A DNA stretch of 64,000 bases from Mayamaea pseudoterrestris (Eukaryota; Bacillariophyta; Bacillariophyceae; Sellaphorales; Sellaphoraceae): the NCBI GenBank assembly GCA_027923505.1, contig BROI01000028.1, forward strand, positions 186,001 to 250,000, in the 5' to 3' direction. Every line of letters begins with the position of its first letter. Position 1 is the stretch's first letter. The notes beneath the pieces were generated by a model, which saw only the letters and a list, made by a program, of their open reading frames with translations, was not told the DNA's origin and made no database searches. Positions 20,122 through 30,427 of the stretch are shown here, in pieces. A program made the translations under genes and the position numbers.

Positions 20122-21243
20122 ATGACCAATGTTATAGAAAACGATGTATTGGAAGGCTCGGCTATTCCAGTCATTGACCTCGCTAATAAGTCTGAGAAAG
20201 CGCTGATTGAGCAAATCGCGGACGCATGCTCAACGTTTGGATTTTTTCAAGTGAGCAATCACGGAGTTGCGCCCAATACCATTGAGGCATTTCGCAATGC
20301 CTGCAAGCAATATTTTGCTTTGCCATTGGAGATGAAGAGGAAATGGAGACGAAATGAAGGAAATGCACGGGGATTCTTCGACGATGAACTCACTAAGCAG
20401 CGAAGGGATTGGAAGCAGTGTTTAGATGTCGGCGTACCAGGCTCACGCGACTGGAATATACCCGACGATGATGTTCAAAATGACTGTTTGGATGGAAGTA
20501 ACAAGTTTCCGTCGGACGAGGAGCTTGCAGGTTTTCGAGAAGCGGTGACTGCCTACTTTGATGAGTGCGTCGAATTGTCTCATCGACTTGCCATTCTCAT
20601 GGCAAAGGGAATTGTTTCGAATGGCACTGAAGAACCGCTCATTCAGGATTTGCATGCTAGTCACACATCCTATCTGCGATTGAACTATTATCCAGTTTGT
20701 GATTCTGACGAACTTCCACCTCCGCTTGGCATTTCGCCGCACAAGGACGCTGGCTTTTTGACGGTGCTACTGCAGGACGATGATTGCCACTCGTTGCAAG
20801 TCTTCAAAGACAATCAGTGGCTGACCATGCATCCCGAACCAAATACGTTTACAATTAACACTGGCGATATGGCACAAGTTTGGTCCAACGGCGTATATCA
20901 AGCACCCTTGCACCGCGTCTTGGCCAATCGCGAAACGATTCGATACTCGGCGCCATTCTTCTACAACCCAAGCTATGCAGCGTGGGTCCAGCCAGTGGAT
21001 TCCAATGACGATGCTAAATATCATCCTGTACTTTGGGGTTACTTTCGAGCAGTGCGATTCGCAGGCGACTTGACGGATCTTGGCGTAGAGATTCAGATTC
21101 AAGACTTTGAAACGTCCAACGAAAAAGCTTCGCATCACCTTGAAAAGCAACAAGTCTTTGCTACTCAAGCTCGCTTTGACGAGCCTTTTAGCGTTATAAG
21201 GTACCGTCCATTGTTGGCGTCTGCGCCGGACGACGACTATTGA
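20122..21243 (+). CDS. 2-oxoglutarate/Fe(II) oxygenase of the isopenicillin-N-synthase type
   Basis: 373 residues, single exon, ATG 20122. The N-terminal DIOX_N part is clear (IPVIDLA near 16, FGFFQVSNHGV near 45). The double-stranded beta-helix core has Fe ligands in SPHKDAGF (HxD) and the distal His in APLHRVLAN, followed by RYSAPFF, whose Arg-x-Ser binds the 2OG carboxylate. Relatives oxidise or hydroxylate small molecules (gibberellin- or flavonoid-type oxidases, many uncharacterised). The substrate cannot be told from sequence. There is no targeting peptide, so it is probably cytosolic. Confidence 0.88.
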   Translation: MTNVIENDVLEGSAIPVIDLANKSEKALIEQIADACSTFGFFQVSNHGVAPNTIEAFRNACKQYFALPLEMKRKWRRNEGNARGFFDDELTKQRRDWKQCLDVGVPGSRDWNIPDDDVQNDCLDGSNKFPSDEELAGFREAVTAYFDECVELSHRLAILMAKGIVSNGTEEPLIQDLHASHTSYLRLNYYPVCDSDELPPPLGISPHKDAGFLTVLLQDDDCHSLQVFKDNQWLTMHPEPNTFTINTGDMAQVWSNGVYQAPLHRVLANRETIRYSAPFFYNPSYAAWVQPVDSNDDAKYHPVLWGYFRAVRFAGDLTDLGVEIQIQDFETSNEKASHHLEKQQVFATQARFDEPFSVIRYRPLLASAPDDDY

Positions 21244-21428
21244 CCTTGTCGATCCAAGCCATAAACGAGTCGCTCAATTAACTCGAACATGTTCGACGAA
21301 TCTTACGAAACGTAGTAGTATGAGTTTGCTATTTACAATGATATATTAAGTTGAATCGGAAGATGGTCCGTTTCATACAACCCATACGTACCGGTAGGTA
21401 GGACAACACACTTTATCGTTACATACGA

Positions 21429-21458
21429 CGCTGTCGCAGCGATATTCCGGCGACAGCG
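21429..21458. repeat. Perfect 9-bp inverted repeat upstream of the GT41 gene
   Basis: CGCTGTCGC and its exact complement GCGACAGCG flank a 12-bp loop, 83 bp before the ATG at 21541. The left arm overlaps a copy of the recurrent motif GTCGCAGCG (21433-21441). It could form a hairpin in the 5' UTR or bind a dimeric factor. Confidence 0.5.
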
Positions 21459-21540
21459 CGCCAAATGGTGCGGTCCGTTTCACCATGGCCAAAAGATCGT
21501 TCTATTTGCTGTATCAAGTTGTCCACGGCAAAGTGAGGCC

Positions 21541-23934
21541 ATGAAAAACTGCGTAACGATCCTATTACGCACTCTGTATATTCTTCTTGTCGTCATTGGA
21601 TGCTGTAGCTACGTTGCATCCTCGTCCGCCGCCTCCCAGCCCGACGGCAAGCAACATCGCGACAAGGGCGTCGCATTGTATCAATCCAAAAAGTACGACG
21701 AAGCAGCCGAGGAGCTATGGTCGGCTGTCATTTTCCACGCACAAACGTCCGAGCCTTACAATGTGCAGGAAGTGTTTCAACTCTTCCTCCAGTGCTACGC
21801 CGTACAAAACAAGCTCGTTGAAGGATTTCTCTACGTGGCGGAACAAAGCTTTCTGCGAGGGCAAAAGGAAATGGGCGTGACGTATCTAGAGCAAGCGTTG
21901 CAAGTGGATCCAAACAATGTCGAGGCGATTCGAATGCAGCAGCGACATGTTGGCGTCAAAATCAATGACGACGGCGAGACGGACTTGGAGAAGGACTTGA
22001 TTGGCAAGACACCGGAGGAGCTATACGAGATTGCATCCGAAGCCTTTGCAAAACATGAGTTTGAGGAGTGTGCAGATGTCTTTGAGTTGAGCTGTCAGTC
22101 GTCGGGCTACCAGCTGGGTCCATCCTGTGCGAATGCTGTCTACTGCCGCACCAAGCTTTTGGATTGGGGCTTCAACGGCAGTCTGTATGACGCGGACATG
22201 GAACGCATTAGCCAATTAACAGAAAAGGAAACAAAGGAATTTCGCGTCGCTGCATCCGACGATCGCTTCGTATGGAACCGAGCTGCATCGGTTCATCCGC
22301 ACATGACGCTAGGCTATCCCATTGACCCGTTGTTGAAGCGATATGTTGCCGAAAGCGTGGCATACATGGATGAAAAGATGGCAAGATTCACGCAGCGGGG
22401 CGACAATGTCCTTGATCCGCTTCCAGATGACATGCCATTTGATGTCGAAAGGTATCGGCAACGATTCCATGCCGATCAGAAGATCCGTATTGGGTTTGTC
22501 TCAAGTGGATTCAATTCCAAAGCTGTAATGTTTTTGTCGCACGACATGTTTCGTTTCTTTGACTATGATCAGTTCGAAGTGCATATCTTTTCTTTCGGTC
22601 CACCAGACAATCCGCTCTTTTTGGAACACGGAATGCGTGGAGTGGATTGGCGGGAACGTGTGAAGAACAACGTCGATCACTTCCATGACATGCAAAAATT
22701 TACAAGCAGTCACGTCAATGCTGCTCGATACATTCATGAGCAAAACATCCATATACTCGTTGAATGGGATGGGTATGCCAGGCAAGGGGAGAGAGCCCAG
22801 GGACTCTTTGCCCTACGGCCGGCACCTCTGCAAATGCTCCACCAAGAGTACCTTGGCACAAGTGGGGCGCTATACGTGGACTACATCTTTTCGGATCTCA
22901 TATCGACGCCCCCAGAGACGCAAAGGCTATTCACTGAAAAGATTATCTACATGCCAAACCATTTCTTTAGCAAAGGCCACGCATACCAAGTGGAGGTGAA
23001 ACAGCCTACTGTCGCGTACGCACCAAAGAGCCCGGTGTATGTGCACGGAACTGGAAGTCCTCAAGAGAATCGGTGTATGGCACCTCCAGATTCGGGACCG
23101 GAGCGACCGTCGTTTGTCTATTGTAATTTCAATAAATTTTTGAAAAACAATCCGGAGACGCTCAGAAGTTGGGTTCGTATACTCCGCGAGGTGCCCGGGT
23201 CAATGCTATGCCTTTTGGAATATCCGAAGGAAGGCATTCCATACCTTCGCAAATTTGTACACGAGGCAGCTGGAACGTCCGACAATAACAGTGACTTTGA
23301 GAGTTTTCAAGCCGCTGATGGCGATGAGTTGAATACTCGCATTCATTTCCTTCCATGGGCTCGCAATCCCTTTGATCACCAAATGCGCAACCAAGATTTT
23401 TGCAACGTCATGCTTGACAACTATCCGTACAATGGACATACTGTGGCTCAAGACGCGCTGTACGGTGGCGTTCCCATCGTCACTCGGAGTGACGGTCTGG
23501 ATATGAGCTCCCGAGTCACTACGTCGGCAAACATTGTTTTGGATATCCCAGCAATGAACGCTTACAATGGGACGAAGGAGTACGAGGAGATTGCGATCCG
23601 GATAGGCACTGATTCAAAATTTTACAATTCCGTGAGAGAAAAGATAATAGCGTCCGCGTTGCAGCGGAACCCGATGCATCCATACTGGGATGTTGCGCGA
23701 TACGTGAAGAACTTTGAATTTGGGTTGAAGGTCGCCTGGGAGCGTTTTGTTAATGGAGAGCGGCCTGATCACATTTATGTTAAAGAAACGGAAGCTGCTG
23801 CGCGAGGGACATACGACGAGGAAATTCTTGCTCACGATAAGGATGGCCAGCATCGGCAACGACGTCAGCATGAATCTTTGAACGATGATCCTGGAGACAA
23901 TCCTGCGACCGATGATGGACTTGACGAGCTGTAG
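21541..23934 (+). CDS. OGT/SPINDLY-like GT41 glycosyltransferase with N-terminal signal peptide or anchor
   Basis: 797 residues, intronless, ATG 21541. Residues 6-32 form a hydrophobic segment ending in a small-residue cleavage-like site (SSSAAS). A short TPR-like region (about 37-140) follows, then the catalytic GT41 region from about 315: RIGFVSSGF, LRPAPLQMLHQEYLGTSGALYVDY, NFNKFLKNNPETLRSW (matching the UDP-contacting Lys of human OGT) and DNYPYNGHTVAQDALYGGVPIVT. Known family members (OGT, SPY) are nucleocytoplasmic and add GlcNAc or fucose to Ser/Thr. A secretory leader here implies lumenal or membrane-bound action. By ungapped comparison the GNHPTSH segment containing human His498 is replaced (NSKAVMF). 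Donor sugar and acceptor are unknown. The C-terminal 60 residues are acidic and His/Gln-rich. Confidence 0.85.
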   Translation: MKNCVTILLRTLYILLVVIGCCSYVASSSAASQPDGKQHRDKGVALYQSKKYDEAAEELWSAVIFHAQTSEPYNVQEVFQLFLQCYAVQNKLVEGFLYVAEQSFLRGQKEMGVTYLEQALQVDPNNVEAIRMQQRHVGVKINDDGETDLEKDLIGKTPEELYEIASEAFAKHEFEECADVFELSCQSSGYQLGPSCANAVYCRTKLLDWGFNGSLYDADMERISQLTEKETKEFRVAASDDRFVWNRAASVHPHMTLGYPIDPLLKRYVAESVAYMDEKMARFTQRGDNVLDPLPDDMPFDVERYRQRFHADQKIRIGFVSSGFNSKAVMFLSHDMFRFFDYDQFEVHIFSFGPPDNPLFLEHGMRGVDWRERVKNNVDHFHDMQKFTSSHVNAARYIHEQNIHILVEWDGYARQGERAQGLFALRPAPLQMLHQEYLGTSGALYVDYIFSDLISTPPETQRLFTEKIIYMPNHFFSKGHAYQVEVKQPTVAYAPKSPVYVHGTGSPQENRCMAPPDSGPERPSFVYCNFNKFLKNNPETLRSWVRILREVPGSMLCLLEYPKEGIPYLRKFVHEAAGTSDNNSDFESFQAADGDELNTRIHFLPWARNPFDHQMRNQDFCNVMLDNYPYNGHTVAQDALYGGVPIVTRSDGLDMSSRVTTSANIVLDIPAMNAYNGTKEYEEIAIRIGTDSKFYNSVREKIIASALQRNPMHPYWDVARYVKNFEFGLKVAWERFVNGERPDHIYVKETEAAARGTYDEEILAHDKDGQHRQRRQHESLNDDPGDNPATDDGLDEL

Positions 23935-24113
23935 CATGCGATGCGGGCACACTCTGGTGCGATACGCCAGTTCTGCTCTACTTTCATTCAAATCATTAGC
24001 ACAACGTGTACATATGCTATTTCGTTAAGGCCTTTTCTTATATTTAATCATCGTGCGCGCTTCATGCAGTGCTTTACATTGCACACCGGCATGTACTGTA
24101 CGGACCTATCGTC

Positions 24114-25415
24114 TTACGCACTCTTAGCTTTGCCGCTTTTCGACAATGGAACATTCTCCAGGGACTTGTAGTATTGAATGCCCTCACTCTCCTCCACGTA
24201 GTGGCAGGTCCGCGCAATCCTCCACATGGCCATGTACCACGGCGTCGGATCGTAATTGTACAATCCCTTTGGCTCCAGAAACGCCTTGACCTTTTGTGTG
24301 GCAATGCCAGCATTGTACCAAGGCATTTCGTGAAACAAGTGATGAACGACATGAGTCGATCCAATCGTATGGTGAAAAAAGTCAAAGATTCCATACGGCC
24401 GATCAATGGTGCTGAGGGCGCCCTTGACCCACGTCCACTCTCCCTCGCCGTAGTGCGGAACGCTCGGATCGCTGTGCTGCAACCACGTGTACAAGACCAA
24501 CCAAGCGTTGACCACCGTGTAGGGGCACCAGTACCAAAGAATGACGGCAAGACTTCCATACTTGTTCATGGCGCAGACTAGTCCAATCACAGACGCAACG
24601 ACTGTCACGGTGGACAATAGAATCTTGGCAGAAATCTTGGCCGGAAACATGGGCGAGGATGGACGAAAGTGATCCATGATTCGGCCATTGAGCGGCTTGC
24701 CGTCGTGCCCAACCTTGCCCGTCGATGCCATGCCCAGTAGATACAAGGGCCATCCAATGGCAAGATGCGACCAAATTTGAAAGGCGGCAAAGGCGCCGTC
24801 GCCCATGGCTTCGTGCATGACGGCATAGAACGAATGGCGCTCGCCGTTGACCAAGCCATTGTCGACTGCCGTCGATGGAACGTGCGACTCGCCTTCCGTC
24901 AAGTGATTGGTGCGGCGATGATGCTTGGCGTGAGTGTACTGCCAGGCAAAGTATGGTACCAAGAGTGCTTGGTGCAAGACAAAGCCAACAATGTCGTTGA
25001 CGGTTTGCGAGTCGCTAAAGGCGCCGTGTCCACATTCGTGGGCAATGACCCATGGTCCAGTCATGATGGTTCCCATCCAAAAGGTGTAAAAGGTCCAGCC
25101 AAAGACGAACTTGAGTATTTCCAGTGGATTTGAGAGAGAGGGAAGGTCTGTCGAAAGTACTTGAGAGGTTGCGTAGACAAAGGCTGATGCAATGAGCATG
25201 TCTCGTGCCAGATAGGCGAAACTCCAAAAGTAGCTTCGCTTGAAGCATTCAGCTGGAATGACTGCCTTGATTTCACCCTTGGATGGAAGCTCTGGTGCAT
25301 TCTTGTCGAGAGGATTGTAGCCCGTTTTCCATACTGTTGAGCTTGAGGAATCATTCTTTGCCGACGTGGATGCCGCTTGCTTGACGGCGACTCGTTGTTC
25401 ACCTCCCTTGCCCAT
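24114..25415 (-). CDS. FAD2: Delta-12 fatty acid desaturase (FAD2 type)
   Basis: 433 residues, single exon, ATG 25415. Three histidine boxes bind the di-iron centre: HECGH (126-130), HRRTNH (166-171) and HVVHH (355-359). Membrane segments surround boxes one and two. The lysine-containing C-terminus (KSGKAKSA) may act in ER retention. It closely resembles the microsomal Delta-12 desaturases of diatoms, including the MGKGG start. In that family it converts oleoyl-phosphatidylcholine to linoleoyl in the ER, using cytochrome b5, and so feeds EPA/DHA synthesis. It has no plastid leader. It shares a 371-bp divergent promoter region with the oxygenase gene at 25787. Confidence 0.95.
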   Translation of the reverse strand: MGKGGEQRVAVKQAASTSAKNDSSSSTVWKTGYNPLDKNAPELPSKGEIKAVIPAECFKRSYFWSFAYLARDMLIASAFVYATSQVLSTDLPSLSNPLEILKFVFGWTFYTFWMGTIMTGPWVIAHECGHGAFSDSQTVNDIVGFVLHQALLVPYFAWQYTHAKHHRRTNHLTEGESHVPSTAVDNGLVNGERHSFYAVMHEAMGDGAFAAFQIWSHLAIGWPLYLLGMASTGKVGHDGKPLNGRIMDHFRPSSPMFPAKISAKILLSTVTVVASVIGLVCAMNKYGSLAVILWYWCPYTVVNAWLVLYTWLQHSDPSVPHYGEGEWTWVKGALSTIDRPYGIFDFFHHTIGSTHVVHHLFHEMPWYNAGIATQKVKAFLEPKGLYNYDPTPWYMAMWRIARTCHYVEESEGIQYYKSLENVPLSKSGKAKSA

Positions 25416-25786
25416 AATGTATTAAGTAGAATGTATAAAGTAGTAGCTAGTAGTGTTGACAATGAAGTGGAGGTGCGGCAGAGTGCTGTATTGTTGTGGA
25501 CTCGCACGAAAGAATCTGTGAGGTGGACCACGTCCTCCAAGAAAAATGCCGATGATGATGCATCGACAATGCCGACGAGTGGTCGGCTTGGCGACGAGGA
25601 CAAGAAATCCTCCTCCATGCGATCGGTAGTGCACGATGCATGCATGTTCAATAGTCATCAAGGGAGTGCTTGAAACAAGGCCATTGACTCGGATCGGAAA
25701 TCCAAACCTCGTCATCACTTCGGAGTCGGTCACAATTTGTCGCAGCGGCTATCAAGATGTCGTAGCGGTATTTTCTCTGCAAGGCG
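25416..25786. promoter_or_regulatory. Divergent promoter region with recurrent motif
   Basis: 371 bp between two divergent genes. It contains GTCGCAGCG at 25739-25747 as part of a 19-mer, GTCACAATTTGTCGCAGCG (25729-25747), which matches 46361-46379 at 18 of 19 positions. Frames inside are short and unrecognisable. Confidence 0.4.
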
Positions 25787-26778
25787 ATGGAAGCGTCGCC
25801 ATGGACGCTGCAATCGAGCATCGCATACGGTTCAACCATGACTACTACTGCTTTCCCCAATGTCGACGAGGCGTCATTTAAGGAGAATGTAGTGGTTCAG
25901 ATGTCTCCAGCGAAGACTTGCAGCTTCATACGACCAAATTTACAGTCGGAAATTACCAAACAAGTCATTCGCAAAAAGCTGTTCAAGCAGCGGCACCTGA
26001 TCATTGAAAAGGCCATTGATCCAGCCTATTTGGATTCCCTCTTTCCACAAATCATTCGACTATTCACTCCTCAAACCGTCTACTACAATGGAGGCGTCGC
26101 CAAAGTACCAGAATGGAAGATTTCATGCTACGTAGAAGTCATGCCGGGCGGAATACCAACGACGGAACCAAACTTGCTGCTTTTCGAACTGCTCACGCCG
26201 CTTCTGGAGCAATGCAATCAAATGTTTCTGCACTGGTATCGACAGCAGCATGCCTGTAATAGCAGTCGCCGCAGTCTGCTGAATTTAAAACGATGCAACG
26301 ACAAGAATGACGCTGCTGCCGAGAATGTGAATGGCGAAACGCCGAACAACACCACATCAACTCAACTTTCGTGCCATCGCCTCATGACATTCATTACGCG
26401 CTACACTCCCGCTCCAGGCGAGCAAGCCTTGCTGAAACATGTCGACGGAGCTGGCAAGGTGGATGGAAGCATTGTGGTGGCGCTGCCCATGGAAGCTGGC
26501 AAGAAGTTTACTGGAGGAGGTTTGACTGTTTGGGATGGAAAGGATGCGTCAACCAAGCGAACGTTGGAGACGCACTATGAGACTCGAAATGGAGATGTTG
26601 CGTTTATTGATAGGTGAGACTGAAGGGTGACTGTTCGTGTGCTAGAGAGCGTTGCACGTCACTCGTGATGCTCATCGGCTTGTTTCTTATCAGAGCTGTA
26701 TGGCATCAAGCTGATCCAATCACTGAGGGTACTCGCTGGGCTCTCGTCATCTTCTACAAGGTCGAGACGTCGTCGTGA
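25787..26778 (+). CDS. Prolyl-4-hydroxylase-like 2OG-Fe(II) oxygenase
   Basis: Exons 25787-26613 and 26694-26778 (GTGAGA donor, CAG acceptor, an AG|A Arg codon split); 303 residues. The first exon alone ends at a stop without a complete active site. The second exon supplies the distal Fe ligand and 2OG Arg in WHQADPITEGTRWALV. The HxD pair is in LLKHVDGAGK, followed by FTGGGLTVWDG and GDVAFIDR, the usual order for this fold. A central low-complexity insert (NSSRRSLLNLKRCND..NNTTSTQ) is present. An alternative start is ATG 25841. There is no signal peptide. The substrate is unknown; relatives hydroxylate prolines or modify small molecules. Confidence 0.85.
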
Positions 26779-26933
26779 ACCAGTGTGCAGCATGCTACGC
26801 ATGTGGCTAGCACACCTTGAGAAGGACCACGCGTCATGCGATGCACGCCATCTAACATGATCTATACTACCACTTTCTCTAATAAAGTTTAAAAGTTGTC
26901 TAGAAAAGCGAATTTACAGTAAAAAGTAGTCGT

Positions 26934-27623
26934 CTATTCCCATCCAGCGTCCGAGGAGGCAATCACGTATGCGGCAACGTTGGCAATGTCTTCGTCACTC
27001 AAACGTCCACCAAAGGCAGGCATGGCGTTCTTTCCGCCAGTCACTTGGGTAATGACAGACTTTTCGTTACGGCCTCCCGCCAAGTATTGCTCGAGTGCCT
27101 CCTTCTCTAGGGTTTTTTCGGGCATGATGACGTTCTGTCCACCGGCATGGCATGCGGCGCAGTTGGCGTTGAAGACTTGCTCTCCGGCACCAACGTCACC
27201 GGCAAAGGCAGGTTGGGCGATTAGAAAGGCAGCGGCTCCGGCGGCGGCAGCACCTTGGGCGACCTGTTGAAGAGGAGAGGGAATGCAAACGTGTCAGAGA
27301 CGGGACGGGTGATGTCAGTGGAGGTCGCCCATTGCGGCTTCGAGGTGCGAATGCTTGACGTTGACTCATCCATGATCACCATGAGGGAATGGGTCACGAG
27401 GGTCATCAAAGGCCACAACATAAACTCATCGTAATACAACATCTTTAACGGTTCCAGACGCACGCAAACATGACATGCCGACGTGTGACAGTCGCGTGCT
27501 CGACACGGGCTTGCACTTTCGAAGCCAAATTTTTCGACTGACCTTTCCGAAATCAACCTTTGGTTGGTTTACAGTGAACGCAGACGCACTGGCGAGAAGG
27601 GTGGCGGCGATGGTGATCTTCAT
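26934..27623 (-). CDS. petJ: Cytochrome c6 (thylakoid lumen electron carrier)
   Basis: Exons 27623-27543 and 27263-26934, intron 279 nt, phase 0; 136 residues. Exon 1 encodes the ER signal peptide ending ASASA before Phe, then a short transit piece. Exon 2 begins VAQG and encodes an Ala-rich hydrophobic thylakoid signal (about 31-48, ending PAFA), so the leader is three-part. The mature protein (about 88 residues) has the haem-binding C62-A-A-C65-H66 and the axial Met108 in NAMPAFGG. It carries electrons from cytochrome b6f to photosystem I; I see no plastocyanin gene here. It is one of the best indications of a secondary red plastid. Confidence 0.95.
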
Positions 27624-27982
27624 GGTGATTAATAATTGATTGCTTTGACACTGAAAATGGAAGGCAACGATCGGAAGGATACCAAGGCGAGGAAAGCAAC
27701 ACGTCATTTTACGTGGGTCTGGTAGGGAATTCTACGGGCTCCGAAAGGTTGAGGAAATCTTGCTTCCGGGTCGATGGCAATGGTGTCCACCTCAAGTCGC
27801 AGTGTGATTCAACGAGCGACGACGTCGAATGATGCGATGGTAGCACTTTAGCTAATGCATACGGTACCTACGATGTATGCACAAATTGAGCAAATGTAAT
27901 ATGTGTTGACTTATTGGTAAATCACTAAACTAATGGAAATATGAACATTGCCTCCCGGAATGGACTGGCGTGACACCGAGGT
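27624..27982. other. Spacer upstream of cytochrome c6
   Basis: 359 bp between the cytochrome c6 start (minus strand) and the 3' end of the 5'-nucleotidase gene. It carries GTCGCAGTG at 27796-27804, about 175 bp upstream of the cytochrome c6 ATG. Nothing else is recognised. Confidence 0.4.
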
Positions 27983-30023
27983 TTACACCCGCGTCATTTC
28001 TGCGGCAGCGCCGACAGTCTTTTTCGGGTAGTACAATCTCCAGGCTGCATTATCGTACATGCCTCCTAGCTCCTCGCAGAAGACGTCCATGTCGCGCTTC
28101 GTTACGGTGCCATCGCCATTCGTGTCGGCAAAAGAATGAACGAATTCTGCTAGAGTCAGCTCCCGATCGTCCACTGAAACGCCAAGGTAATCTCGCAACG
28201 CTTTTTGAATTTCCTGCACCGATACAGTGCCATCTCCTGTTCTGTCGAGCATCTTGAGTCGTTCCTCCGATGAGGAGCATTCGTCAAGCCCGCATTCCTC
28301 GCCGAGTTCCTCGCTCATGGCTTCCCAAACCTTTCGCCAAAGGTTACGGGCAAAGTATGACATGAGCTCCGATTGAACATTGAGGTAGGCTCCCTTTGGC
28401 GGCAGGACTTCGGGGTAATCCTTGTAGTATTCGGTAAAGGGAGGACTTTGACCATTCGTCAAGTCGCTCACCTTTGTGGCGACTCGGTATATGCGGTCCG
28501 GGTCAATCGGCTCCTCCGCCACATGCGTGATGACGGGAGGATGCTGCGAAAAGTCTTCCTTGATGCCCTGATCATACTGCATCCAACCTGGGATTGGGTC
28601 GCCTGCATGCGTTGCGGCAATACCTTCGGCCAGTAACCATCCAGGCATTGGCACGACACCCACCACTTCGTCACTCTTGACTTCCGCCTCGAGCGCTTCG
28701 AGCGAAAAGAATGACCCAGGAGCATAGTCGGCATTTCCGCGAATGTTTCCACCCATCAGGAGGACAGCATCAATCTGCAGAGATTTTTGGCGTCTCGATA
28801 CGTTCATGGCCGAACGAATAAGGCTGCAAATGTACTTGCCCATCGTGCAAACACTTCCTCGCGAGTTGTTTGAAGTCAGCGGTTCAAACGTTGGAGGTAC
28901 TCGAGCTAGTTCCGTATTCTTGAGCGGTTCCAGTGCGTCGTACGCTCGTTCGTTCATCTCCTCGTCCACTGGATCTGGCTCCCAATCTTGGCATCGAACA
29001 AAACGCGAACGAATCTTTGGTTTGCCGGCAGCATTGTCGGGCCAAGAAATCTCCAAAACAGTCGCGTACTCGCCGTTCATGCCAGGTTTAATAAGGCGAG
29101 TTCCTTCAACGACTTCGTCAACGCGATGATGATCGTGTCCAGACAAAATAACGGGAAAGTCAAACTCGCGGCAGGTTCGATGATCATCCGGCACGTAGAG
29201 ATGTTGCAATGGAACGACCAAGTCACACTTGTGCTCCGGACCTTCCAAAAGTGCCTTGTATTTTGTAAGTGTAGCCCAGGGATCATTTATAGTCGCTCCT
29301 CCAAACGCTCCTGGAGCTTTGAAATGCGAATACAAGCCTGGGTCGTCGGACAAAACGGCAATTAGGCCAACCTTGCGCTTGTTGCTACCATCTGGTGAAT
29401 CGAGTTCAATCACATCGTACTCCTGCTGGAACTCCATCCTGCCAAAATAATGGAACCAAGTCAGGCGTCGGCTCCACAACCAAGCAAAACGTCATTGAAA
29501 AACTGCTCACTTACGCTTCATGATCAAGCATGTTGCTGTTCAACCACTTTCCTTTGAAATTTCGAACATGCTTGCACACTGTCTTGTGTGCAATATCAGC
29601 CTCATGGTTACCCCACGTCAGGTATGTCAAGGGAATGGAATTGAGCGCGTTCATCATACCTTTGCCCTGATCAACACTACTCAGCAGATAGGGCGATAGA
29701 AAATCGCCAGTCAGCATACAAACGACAGTTGCGTCTGCGTTCCGCTTCGTCTCCTCAAACAGGGTTTTAAATGATGCAAGATTCTCGAGTGTATAAACAT
29801 CAGTAATTTGTAAAACAATCAACCTTGCCTCTGACGGTTCAACTGGAGATGGTCCCCATTGCTCGGCACTTTCATCGACCTTGTCTTGGTTCGTCGGGGC
29901 GCGTCCTCCGCCTGTCCCCTTCATGCTATTACGTTTTTGGCTTGGAACGGCAAACGACATGACTAAATATATCTTCTCCCACGACACTATGTATATGAGT
30001 GCCAGCAGCAATGAAGTGCGCAT
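27983..30023 (-). CDS. 5'-nucleotidase/metallophosphoesterase with C-terminal EF-hands
   Basis: Exons 30023-29515 and 29438-27983 (GTAAGT donor, GGCAG acceptor, split Ala codon); 654 residues. ATG 30023 opens a hydrophobic leader; ATG 30077 is an in-frame alternative and the frame is open upstream only from TTG. Metal-site motifs are ITDVY (the usual DxH His is Tyr), GDF, GNHEAD and SGHDHH, then the 5'-nucleotidase C-terminal domain (LMGGNIRGNADY). Two canonical Ca2+ loops follow near the end: DRTGDGTVSVQE and DTNGDGTVTKRD. Family members remove phosphate from nucleotides or related esters, often at the cell surface. Ca2+ control is inferred from the EF-hands. The final segment may be a short membrane-distal tail. 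Confidence 0.85.
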
Positions 30024-30427
30024 GATGACGACGAACCGAATTTGAGACCCTCGCGCCCGAGTCGCCAAGATTTCCATCGCCTTCGAACGAGCTTCGTCAT
30101 TCGTCACATCATGGTTTCGAAGAAAGAAAACGTGAAGATCGAATGCCGCCGAACCCAAAGAGAACAAAGTAAGCTAAAATAGTCGCATGTACACCGATGC
30201 GACTTTTGACACGATCGAATGCAGCACAAGGTGGGCGAACAACTCTCCACACGCACCTACCTACCAGTAGGTTAGCAAAGCCCTTACACATTGCTGTAGC
30301 TTCGAGTCAGTGCTTGCCTATTATACAATGTCAGTGTGCTTCTATCATAACAAGCTATGATATCGGACCTCGCGCATTTTTAACTTCTGCGCGAATTCAA
30401 GCTACACAGGGCCACAGGGCCAAACGT
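30024..30427. other. Intergenic region, nothing identified
   Basis: 404 bp upstream of the 5'-nucleotidase start and beyond the 3' end of the histidine kinase gene. If ATG 30077 is used, the first 54 bp are coding. I see no RNA gene or clear repeat. Confidence 0.4.

Noticed and set aside
24069-24581. 170-codon plus-strand frame over the desaturase C-terminus
   Set aside because: Complement of the conserved desaturase coding frame.
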